Source of the DNA: an uncultured Eggerthella sp. | Lineage (GTDB): Bacteria; Actinomycetota; Coriobacteriia; Coriobacteriales; Eggerthellaceae | NCBI GenBank assembly: GCA_900551155.1 | Contig: URVA01000011.1 | Span: 1 to 24,329 of the forward strand | DNA: 24,329 nucleotides | Direction: 5' to 3' | In this document: piece after piece, positions 8,053 through 14,294 of the stretch | Position numbering within the stretch: the first letter of the stretch is position 1 | Layout of the letters: each line of letters starts with the position of its first letter | The notes under the pieces: generated by a model | Database searches by the model: none | What the model was told of the DNA's origin: nothing | What the model saw: the letters and a program-made list of their open reading frames with translations, nothing else | Translations under genes and position numbers: made by a program

Positions 8053-8165
8053 TGCGACAAGGGCTGCTCGGCTTGTTTCGCGACCACATTCTATATGGAT
8101 ACTTTGTCGGATTCGCCTTTTATGAGTTCTTCGATGGGGTTGTAGTCGGGCGAATTTGAAGTCAT
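8053..8165 (-). other. Probable 5' end of the LytTR regulator gene, out of frame
   Basis: On the minus strand ATG at 8165 is preceded seven bases upstream by AAGGA (8173-8177), a far better start than GTG 8052. It reads 24 codons (MTSNSPDYNPIEELIKGE then SDKVSI) and hits TAG at 8093-8091, within an ATATA run. Just after this point the frame of the downstream gene is open and continues sensibly (ECGRETSRAALVAV). One missing base, or two extra, in the AT run would join them into a protein of about 333 residues. It may be a real mutation, a switch, or a sequencing error. Confidence 0.5.
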
Positions 8166-8262
8166 TCGAGTGTCCTTGTGTGTAGTTTGTCAGGCGGATT
8201 ATGTATCAAGCGAAATGGTATCACACGCCCTTGTCCTTAAAGGCTCACGATCAAACCTTAGT

Positions 8263-8316
8263 TGCTCCTGTCGTGATTCCCAGTGCTCTTTTCGTAGGCT
8301 TTGCTGCTCTTGTCAT
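8263..8316. promoter_or_regulatory. Three 21-bp-phased direct repeats, candidate LytTR operator
   Basis: TGCTCCTGTCGT (8263), TGCTCTTTTCGT (8284) and TGCTCTTGTCAT (8305) start exactly 21 bases apart, and a weaker GCTC-containing copy sits at 8242, again 21 bases away. LytTR proteins of the AgrA/ComE type bind direct repeats of about 9 bp with 12-13 bp between, which is this phasing. The repeats sit in the gap between the LytTR gene and the divergent exporter operon and run into the -35 box of a plus-strand promoter. Binding by the neighbouring LytTR protein is inferred. Confidence 0.65.
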
Positions 8317-8330
8317 ACCAAAACTATGTA
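8301..8330 (+). promoter_or_regulatory. Candidate promoter of the small-protein/ABC operon
   Basis: TTGCTG (8301-8306) and TATGTA (8325-8330) are separated by 18 bases and would start a leader of about 95 bases ahead of the ATG at 8434. The -35 box overlaps the last of the phased repeats, an arrangement expected for an activator that contacts polymerase. Neither box is close to consensus. Confidence 0.4.
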
Positions 8331-8433
8331 TTTGACCAGGCTTATCTGAAAAACTGTCGGTGTCTTAAATGATGCGCAGGCAAAACTTTGCGAAGCGCGA
8401 AAGGGAATAACGAAAAGAAATAAAGGAGTAAAA

Positions 8434-8568
8434 ATGGGTTCGCAATTTTTAATGAGCTTACTGAAAGATAGTGGCGTTGCCGATATTGCTGTCTCGGTTG
8501 TCGATTATCTTGTTGGCAAAAAAGATGAAAACCGCTCAGAGGATCGTAAATCTGAGACTAAGAGCTAA
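8434..8568 (+). CDS. Small hypothetical protein (44 residues) leading the ABC operon
   Basis: ATG 8434 is preceded by AAAGGAG at ideal spacing and the frame runs 44 codons to TAA. The first half (SQFLMSLLKDSGVADIAVSV then VDYLVG) can form an amphipathic helix, the last 15 residues (KKDENRSEDRKSETKS) are highly charged. There is no signal peptide, Cys residue or double-Gly cleavage site, so it does not look like a classical bacteriocin or autoinducer precursor. It is the first gene after the phased repeats and precedes the ABC ATPase by about 30 bases, so it belongs to that operon. I do not recognise a family; a transporter accessory subunit or export substrate are the obvious options. Confidence 0.6.
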   Translation: MGSQFLMSLLKDSGVADIAVSVVDYLVGKKDENRSEDRKSETKS

Positions 8569-8599
8569 GGACTCGTTGAGCTAAATGAGAGGTAACAAA

Positions 8600-9466
8600 A
8601 TGAGTGTAGTAATGGCTATGGAGGGAGTAAATCTCTCCTTCAAAATAGGTTCAGGGCCTCGCGCGGTACATAAACAAGTACTAAGTAATCTTTCTTTTAC
8701 GGTACGGCGTGGTGAAGCATTTGGCTTCTTGGGCCCTTCGGGCGCAGGTAAAACAACTACGATTAAGCTTTTAACCCGCCAACTTAAAAAAGACGGAGGG
8801 CGTATCCAACTTTTTCACCGTCCGATAGAAAATGCCAGTGATGCTGATTACGAGCGTATTGGCATCTTGTCAGATACGAGTGCTCTTTACGAACGGCTTT
8901 CTATCGAAGACAACTTGAAGTTTTATGCAAACGTTCGCGGAGTATCGCCTAAGGGTATTCCTGCGTTGCTTGAACGTATGGCGTTGAGTAACGATCGCAA
9001 AACGCTGATCAAAAACTGCTCGAAAGGTATGCGGCAGCGTGCGGCGCTCTTGGCGGCACTTATTCATTCGCCTGAGTTGCTGTTTTTGGATGAGCCAACC
9101 AGTGGGCTTGATCCTGCGGCTCGTGCGGAAGTGCATCGCATGCTTGGCGAACTGAAAGCGGCTGGCACCACGGTGTTTCTGACCACGCACGATATGTCGG
9201 AGGCAGCTAGTGTATGTGATCGAGTAGCTATCTTGAACGAAGGTCATATTGTGGCATGTGATACGCCCGATAAACTGAAGCTTGCTCATGCCAGAAATCA
9301 AGTAACCATCCACACTAAAACGCGTGGGGTAGTTTCTACTACCAAAGATGCGGCAGGTGCTGCGATAATAAGCGAATTGATGGAATCGGGCGAATGTTTA
9401 TCCATCCATTCGGATGAACCTAACTTAGAAGAAGTATTCTTGGATCTAACGGGGAGGGAGTTCTAA
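8600..9466 (+). CDS. ABC transporter ATP-binding protein
   Basis: A 288-residue ATPase with a full set of motifs: Walker A GPSGAGKT (45-52), signature SKGMRQR (141-147; the usual LSGGQ is degenerate, as in other drug/peptide exporters), Walker B LLFLDEP (160-166) with the catalytic Glu, D-loop SGLDP, and H-loop TTHD with His197. About 60 residues follow the core, with a final strand and EEVFLDLTGREF, typical of the CcmA/BcrA group. I take ATG 8600, which has AGAGG seven bases upstream; ATG 8585 is in frame but has a weaker site. The stop codon overlaps the start of the permease gene by one base. It probably powers both permeases of the locus. Confidence 0.9.
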   Translation: MSVVMAMEGVNLSFKIGSGPRAVHKQVLSNLSFTVRRGEAFGFLGPSGAGKTTTIKLLTRQLKKDGGRIQLFHRPIENASDADYERIGILSDTSALYERLSIEDNLKFYANVRGVSPKGIPALLERMALSNDRKTLIKNCSKGMRQRAALLAALIHSPELLFLDEPTSGLDPAARAEVHRMLGELKAAGTTVFLTTHDMSEAASVCDRVAILNEGHIVACDTPDKLKLAHARNQVTIHTKTRGVVSTTKDAAGAAIISELMESGECLSIHSDEPNLEEVFLDLTGREF

Positions 9467-10236
9467 TGCAGGCAACTATGAGAAAAATTGGGGCTCTCTG
9501 CCAAAAAGATTTCATCGATATGTTTAAAAACCCCAGCATGTTGGTGTGTTTGCTCATGCCCATTGGATTTACGGCTTTATTCCGATATATGTTGGGCGAT
9601 GTAGGTGTGGCTGCGGTTGGCGCAGATCCTCATGCGGCAGGACCAGCGGTGGATGCGATTCTTGCGAAATTCGAGCTTTCTTCGGCGCTTTGCATGGCTA
9701 TTGGTATGGTAGTAAGTATGGCGGTGGTATATGGCATTGCTGAAGAAAAGGAAAAGCACACTTTGCGCACACTTATGCTTGCTAATGTGAGTGCTGGTCA
9801 GATTATTATTTCTCGTGCGTTAATTTCTCTGGTTATGGTGCTGGTAGTGGCAACAGTATGTTTCTTCATTGCTGATGTTGCAGACGCTTCACTGTTGATG
9901 CCTTATTTGGGCTTGGGTGTTTTAGGGGCACTTCCTATCATCTTGCTTTCGTTGGTTTTGGGACTTGCTGCACGTGACCAAATGACTGCAGGGCTTTATG
10001 CGGTGCCAGTAATTTTGATTACCTTGGCTCCAGTATTTGGCGCGTATGGTGGGGAAATTGCCGAAATCGTTCAATACTCTCCAACGGGCGGTATGAATTC
10101 GCTGGTAGAACTTATGATGCAGGGTACTTTGTTTACGAGTGACGCGTTGATTCCTCTGGCAATAACCCTTGCGTGGACCGTCGCTTGTGCGGTGCTCTTT
10201 GTTGCGCTGTTCAAGCGCCTCGTGCGTGATAACTAA
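9466..10236 (+). CDS. ABC-2-type transporter permease (second of two in the locus)
   Basis: A 256-residue membrane protein. It has a cytosolic N-terminus with KDFIDMFKNPSMLVCLLMP leading into helix 1, an extracytoplasmic loop at about 45-65 (GADPHAAGPAVDAI), helix 2 near 75-90, the coupling segment EEKEKHTLRTLMLANVSAGQI, and four further helices up to a basic C-terminus. This is the ABC-2 export topology of about six spans. TAATG overlap with the ATPase gene and a GGGAGGGAG ribosome site point to tight co-translation. Together with the permease at 6411-7160 it may form a heterodimeric channel. The cargo is unknown; antibiotic, peptide or lipid export are possible. Confidence 0.88.
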   Translation: MQATMRKIGALCQKDFIDMFKNPSMLVCLLMPIGFTALFRYMLGDVGVAAVGADPHAAGPAVDAILAKFELSSALCMAIGMVVSMAVVYGIAEEKEKHTLRTLMLANVSAGQIIISRALISLVMVLVVATVCFFIADVADASLLMPYLGLGVLGALPIILLSLVLGLAARDQMTAGLYAVPVILITLAPVFGAYGGEIAEIVQYSPTGGMNSLVELMMQGTLFTSDALIPLAITLAWTVACAVLFVALFKRLVRDN

Positions 10237-10424
10237 GATTCGCAAAATTCCCTGAGAACAGCTTCTTTGGGAAGGATATCTTCAATTAAATCGTCGGCAA
10301 CATAGGGGGTGGATTCTAAAACTGCCCCCATTTCTCCTTCTCCAGCAGCCTGAATGGTTTTACTGTTTTAGGGCGCGAAACGATTAAATCTGCCGTAGGC
10401 CGTCTTGTTGTCGATTTAAAAAAG

Positions 10425-10454
10425 TTGCAAGGATATAAGCCTCCCATTCGTGTT
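10425..10454 (+). promoter_or_regulatory. Possible ECF-type promoter before the lipoprotein/sigma/anti-sigma operon
   Basis: TTGCAAGG (10425-10432) and CGTGTT (10449-10454) are 16 bases apart, with a start site expected about 38 bases before the ribosome site region. An AA-containing -35 and a CGT-containing -10 are general traits of ECF sigma promoters, which are commonly autoregulated. The call rests on resemblance and position alone. Confidence 0.25.
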
Positions 10455-10498
10455 CTAAGTGAAAGGAAAATTCACGAAGAATATGAAGGAGGCTTACG

Positions 10499-10873
10499 AT
10501 GAAGACTGCAAAGAAAAATCAGGTAATGCTTGCAATGCTGGTAGGTGCTGCGATTTTGTTTTGCGTGGCAGTTCTTTCGGGATGCGCTCTTACCCCTGCG
10601 CATGCAGTAAACGCAGCAAATGCTGAAAACAGTTCAATTTCGGGCGTAATGCAAAACACTCCTATTGACCAGGTTAATGGCAATGAAAATGCTGGTTCTA
10701 AAGTAGGTTCAGATACCTGTTCGCACTATGTTGATGCTAACGGCGATGGTATTTACGATAACCACGTCAACCGCAATTGTAATCTTAATGGCGCGAATCA
10801 CTATCAAGGAAAGGCTCATCACTTTGGTAATAAGCACTCTGCAAATTGTCACTATAGCAATGGGTGCTGGTGA
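10499..10873 (+). CDS. Small His-rich lipoprotein with EF-hand-like calcium loop
   Basis: A 124-residue exported protein. It has a basic N-terminus, a hydrophobic stretch (residues 9-26) and a lipobox LSGC with Cys29 as the lipidated residue; an AHA site just after it could alternatively allow type I cleavage. The mature part is low-complexity and polar. Residues 79-87 (DANGDGIYD) match a DxNxDGxxD calcium-binding loop, flanked by C74 and C94. The C-terminus (about 100-124) has seven His and two Cys residues among Asn and Ser, suggesting metal binding. An excellent AAGGAGG lies before the ATG. The gene leads a cassette with an ECF sigma factor and an anti-sigma factor, so it may be a regulon output or an envelope metal sensor. 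No known function. Confidence 0.75.
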   Translation: MKTAKKNQVMLAMLVGAAILFCVAVLSGCALTPAHAVNAANAENSSISGVMQNTPIDQVNGNENAGSKVGSDTCSHYVDANGDGIYDNHVNRNCNLNGANHYQGKAHHFGNKHSANCHYSNGCW

Positions 10874-10984
10874 GCGCTGATAAACAGCCTGACAAATTAC
10901 TTTAGTCAATAGACAAAAGCAGATTCAAAACAGCTGCCGAAATTAACTTTGTAACAGAAAGTACGAAGATAAACTTTAACTGCA

Positions 10985-11467
10985 ATGAGATCTTCAGCGG
11001 ACATAGAAATGGCAATGCGCGTCTACAGCGATACGGTGTGGCGTGCATGCCTTGTGTATCTTTCACCAGCAGAAGCAGAAGATGTTTTCCAAGATGCCTT
11101 TATGAAATATGCCCTACATGATGGTGAATTTCGCAGCGAGGAACATAAAAAAGCATGGCTTATTCGCGTAGCAATAAATGCTTGTAAAGATGTTTTAAAA
11201 GCGAAGCGAACAAAGAATGAATCGTTGGAAAATCACTCAGATAGTTGTGGGGAAATGCCAGATGTTGCCGAGAGCTCAAACGCTGCACTAAGAGAAATAC
11301 TTGATGCGCTTAACTCGCTGGGTGATCCTCCAAAAACAGAATTGTATCTTTCGCTTTATGAGGGCTACACTGCTAAAGAAATTTCCGAAATAACTGGAGA
11401 ACCAGAGGGCACTGTGTATTCATGGATTTCTCGGGGTAAAAAACAATTACAGGAGGCGTTGCGATGA
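10985..11467 (+). CDS. ECF-type RNA polymerase sigma factor
   Basis: A 160-residue sigma-70 family protein of ECF size. Region 2 is visible as TVWRACLVYLSPAEAEDVFQ followed by DAFMKYAL, and AWLIRVAINACKDVLKAKR completes it. After a short linker, region 4 has the helix-turn-helix LYEGYTAKEISEITGEPEGTVYSWISRGKKQL. The ATG at 10985 lacks a clear ribosome site; ATG 11009, preceded by AGCGGA, is an alternative that would trim the N-terminus. The last four bases (ATGA) overlap the start of the anti-sigma gene, the usual coupling of an ECF factor to its regulator. The regulon probably includes this operon. Confidence 0.92.
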   Translation: MRSSADIEMAMRVYSDTVWRACLVYLSPAEAEDVFQDAFMKYALHDGEFRSEEHKKAWLIRVAINACKDVLKAKRTKNESLENHSDSCGEMPDVAESSNAALREILDALNSLGDPPKTELYLSLYEGYTAKEISEITGEPEGTVYSWISRGKKQLQEALR

Positions 11468-12363
11468 ATAATTCTGACAAACAATTGCGCGATGCCTTCA
11501 GTAGTGTCTTCGATGAAATAAAGGCACCCGAGCGTCTTAAAAAGCAAACCTTGCAGGCAATTGAAGCCAAACGAGCAGAAGTTATTCAGCATACTGAAGC
11601 GAAAGATACGGTTGATGCTAAGGCCGCGGTTATAGCCGATGCTACGGTTGTAACTAAAGCTAAAGACGTGCCCATAATCAAGACTGAAGCTAAAACCGAA
11701 GCAAGAGCTGAAGCTAGAGCCGATGCTCATAGCAAAAAGCAATTCGGCATTATATTTTCAATTCGAGCAAAAATTGCACTAGCGGCTTGTGCGGTGCTTA
11801 TAGCACTTGGCGTTGGAGGCGCGTATGCATATACCACGCCAACGGCGTATGTAGGAATTGATGTAAACCCTTCTATCGAATTAGGGCTTAACTGTTTTGA
11901 TCGTGTAGTAAGCGCTGAAGGCTTAAATCAAGATGGTCAAAAAGTGCTTGATGCAGCTAAAGTAACAGGCATGTCTTATAACGATGCACTTCGGCAATTA
12001 AGCGCTTCACTCGAAACCGATGGCTTTCTGGATTCAGAATCTGCGGTAGCGGTTACGGTAATGTGTGATGACGAACAACGATGTTCTAATCTAGAGCAAA
12101 CAAGTCAAAATTGTTTTGCGACAGTCGGACAAGGTGTGCATTGTTCGCGCGCGTCGTCGGAAGAACATAATGCAGCCCATGAGGCAGGTATGGGCATGGG
12201 TAAGTATCAGGTTTGGCGTGCTCTGGCTGATGCAGGTGTGGATATTTCAGCTGAAGAAGCATCTATTATGACTATGGCAGAACTGAGAAACCTTGCTACG
12301 CAAGAAGGTGCTGATTCAGCGCAAGGTTCGGGTCATCACAAAACACGTCACCACGGCGAATAA
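11464..12363 (+). CDS. RsgI-like membrane anti-sigma factor
   Basis: A 299-residue single-pass membrane protein. The first 30 residues (LRDAFSSVFDEIKAPERLKKQTL) form the presumed sigma-binding helix region. Residues about 32-92 are an Ala/Glu/Lys-rich, repeat-like linker (TEAKTEARAEARADA). A transmembrane helix spans about 102-122. The outer part begins with the hallmark AYVGIDVNPSIELGLNCFDRV and then VVSAEGLNQDGQKVL of RsgI-type extracytoplasmic domains. It carries two Cys pairs (about 203-225), and near the end MTMAELRNLATQ. The tail is Gly/His-rich and ends at a TAA located inside the first unit of a 19-bp tandem repeat. It should hold the ECF factor at the membrane until an external signal arrives. 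Confidence 0.85.
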   Translation: MNNSDKQLRDAFSSVFDEIKAPERLKKQTLQAIEAKRAEVIQHTEAKDTVDAKAAVIADATVVTKAKDVPIIKTEAKTEARAEARADAHSKKQFGIIFSIRAKIALAACAVLIALGVGGAYAYTTPTAYVGIDVNPSIELGLNCFDRVVSAEGLNQDGQKVLDAAKVTGMSYNDALRQLSASLETDGFLDSESAVAVTVMCDDEQRCSNLEQTSQNCFATVGQGVHCSRASSEEHNAAHEAGMGMGKYQVWRALADAGVDISAEEASIMTMAELRNLATQEGADSAQGSGHHKTRHHGE

Positions 12364-12496
12364 TAGACATCATGGTGAATGGCAGGTATCGTCGCGAATG
12401 ACAGATCGCCGCAATAGCGGGTACCTCAGCGAATATAGACATCACAGATAATGATAGATGCCGTCGTGAATGGTAAACATCGTGGCAAACGAGCAG
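12344..12496. repeat. Degenerate 19-bp tandem repeat, about eight units
   Basis: Units of ACATCATGGTGAATGGCAG (12367-12385), GTATCGTCGCGAATGACAG (12386), ATCGCCGCAATAGCGG (12405), GTACCTCAGCGAATATAG (12421), ACATCACAGATAATGATAG (12439), ATGCCGTCGTGAATGGTAA (12458) and ACATCGTGGCAAACGAGCAG (12477) follow one another. A longer first unit (12344-12366) contains the stop of the anti-sigma gene. Loose consensus: RYATCGTCGYGAATGRYAG. There are no unique spacers, so it is not a CRISPR array. Confidence 0.6.
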
Positions 12497-12567
12497 GGTA
12501 ATAAGTTCGCTTAAGGAAGAAAGCCTTTGCGGGGTAAGTGCTGCTGATAGCTGGTTAGCGCTGGTTA

Positions 12568-14085
12568 TCACGCCAGCGCCGCTGCCAGCTTATTGACAGT
12601 TTCTTCGACTTCATCAGCAGATAAGCTTGCATAATTTACCACAAGCGTTTTCTTCGCTACGGGATAATCCTTAAAGCAGTAGTCGTTCAATAGGGCTAAA
12701 TTAATACCGTGTTGAGCGACTGCTTGTTTTATTTCGCGAGCGGTGTAGGAAGTCTCCAGTATTAAGAGGAAATGAGTACCCGCATTGTTTTCGATAATGC
12801 GGCTTATGCTAGCAAGATCAGAATTACGAATTGCGCTCATTACTGCTTCGCGTTGCTTGCGATAATGATTTCGCAAATGGGCGATATGGCGCTCGAAATA
12901 CCCTTCGTCTATGAACTTTGCCAGTGCGCGTTGTTCGAACCCTGAAACCGTGCAGGAATAAAAACTCATGGTTTCTTGATAGCGTTTCATAAGGTGTTTC
13001 GGCAGAATCATATAGCTGATACGCAAGCTAGGCATGAGCGTTTTAGAGAAGGTGTTTAGATAAATTACCTTTTCGTGAGTATCATTTGCGAATAGAGGCA
13101 GTAGAGGATTGCCTTCGAAACGAAGTTCGCTGTCGTAGTCATCTTCAATAATGTAGCGGCTGTCGTCTTCATTTGCCCAGTGAAGGAGTTCTTTTCGTCG
13201 CGGGGCAGACATGGTGAATCCTCCAGGAAAATTGTTTGCAGGAGATACGTGCACTACCGTGCCGTTGGTTTTGCGCAGACGATTTACCATCATGCCTGAT
13301 TTATCTACGTTGCAGTAGGTCCAGGGAACGTGATAGTTATCAGCAATGCGTGAAAGCTTTTGATAACCTGGATTTTCAAACACGAAAGTAGCGCTAGGGT
13401 CCAACAGCTGAATCAGGCGACTGTATAGATATTCGGTACCTGCTCCGATGATAATTTGCGAAGGCGACACGTGCATACCGCGCGCACGAAGCAGGTAGGC
13501 AGCAATTGCTTTGCGTAATTCAATAAGCCCGTTGTAGGGTACCGTATCGAAGAGGTCGGGTGGGTTTTCGGCGATTACTTTGCGAAGGAGTTTAAACCAC
13601 GTAGCTACGGGAAATTCACGAGAAACAGTGCGATTTGCCTGAAGGTCGGTATTGAAAGTTTCACCCTCTGTTTCAAGCTCTTCTGCTGCGCTGTCTAATT
13701 CTGTTTTGTCTGTTCCTAGCGCTCTTCCAACATTATTGGCAAAGTAGCCACTACGTTGCTTGGATTCGATATACCCTTCAAGCAGGAGTTGACGATAGGT
13801 ATTTTCCACCGTAAGAACCCCTACCGAAAGAGCTTTAGCAAGTCGCCGTTTTGAGGGAAGTTTTTCACCAGGACGAATGCGCCCATTTAGGATGTCGTCA
13901 CGAATTTGTCGATATAAAAATAGGTAGCGCGGAGTGTTTCCTCGTTGGCTCATGTCGTAGTTAAAGAGTCTGTTTTTTTGCTTTGAATTATTTACGGATG
14001 GTTCGTTATTCATAATCGTTGCTTTCGCGTAGGACTTTTTTGTTAATGCCTTGATTACTGCTGTGATGCCAGCTAAAAAGAGCAT
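12568..14085 (-). CDS. MocR/PdxR-type regulator (GntR HTH fused to class I aminotransferase domain)
   Basis: A protein of up to 505 residues. A GntR winged helix (about 55-120: LYRQIRDDILNGRIRPGEKL, then LPSKRRLAKALSVGVLTVENTYRQL) precedes a fold-type I aminotransferase-like domain. In that domain PANNFPGG, the EDDYDSELRF segment and the PLP-lysine motif FSKTL (Lys348) are present. MocR proteins use bound PLP to sense vitamin B6, GABA or related amines and usually activate a divergent gene. Here the divergent neighbour is an Fe-alcohol dehydrogenase. The start is uncertain: ATG 14085 gives a hydrophobic leader (MLFLAGITAVIKAL) unusual for a regulator, ATG 14013 or 13953 would give the normal family length. 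None has a clear ribosome site. Confidence 0.88.
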   Translation of the reverse strand: MLFLAGITAVIKALTKKSYAKATIMNNEPSVNNSKQKNRLFNYDMSQRGNTPRYLFLYRQIRDDILNGRIRPGEKLPSKRRLAKALSVGVLTVENTYRQLLLEGYIESKQRSGYFANNVGRALGTDKTELDSAAEELETEGETFNTDLQANRTVSREFPVATWFKLLRKVIAENPPDLFDTVPYNGLIELRKAIAAYLLRARGMHVSPSQIIIGAGTEYLYSRLIQLLDPSATFVFENPGYQKLSRIADNYHVPWTYCNVDKSGMMVNRLRKTNGTVVHVSPANNFPGGFTMSAPRRKELLHWANEDDSRYIIEDDYDSELRFEGNPLLPLFANDTHEKVIYLNTFSKTLMPSLRISYMILPKHLMKRYQETMSFYSCTVSGFEQRALAKFIDEGYFERHIAHLRNHYRKQREAVMSAIRNSDLASISRIIENNAGTHFLLILETSYTAREIKQAVAQHGINLALLNDYCFKDYPVAKKTLVVNYASLSADEVEETVNKLAAALA

Positions 14086-14089
14086 TAAT

Positions 14090-14161
14090 CTGATCTTATT
14101 TTTGAAAAAATTATATAAGACCAGTTTGTTATTTTTCCACCGCTAAAACAGTTTGTTTTCC
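14090..14161. promoter_or_regulatory. MocR operator candidates: one dyad and one direct repeat
   Basis: CTGATCTTAT (14090-14099) and ATAAGACCAG (14115-14124) form a 10-bp inverted repeat with one mismatch across 15 bases. Overlapping it, CAGTTTGTTATTTTTCC (14122-14138) is repeated as CAGTTTGTTTTCC (14149-14161), 27 bases on. A perfect minus-strand TATAAT (14115-14110) lies inside the dyad, so binding would control the regulator's own promoter. Direct-plus-inverted half sites are common for MocR proteins. Confidence 0.5.
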
Positions 14162-14294
14162 CTGTTAACACGTTTGAAACAATTGGATTTATCCTGTCGT
14201 GCTATTACGAGAATGCTTCAGATAAGAGCAACTACGGCACAAGCAATCTTGAAGCATAGCGAAAAGAAAGTATCGAACGGTAGGAGGCCAGAAA

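Noticed and set aside
8434..8568. Bacteriocin or autoinducer precursor
   Set aside because: The 44-residue protein has no double-Gly leader, signal peptide or Cys residues; an accessory role is at least as likely.
12344..12496. CRISPR array
   Set aside because: The 19-bp units are contiguous and degenerate, with no unique spacers and no cas genes nearby.
12558..12579. Terminator at the 3' end of the MocR gene
   Set aside because: GCGCTGG/CCAGCGC is a good 7-bp stem, but it overlaps the stop codon and has no T-run after it on the minus strand.
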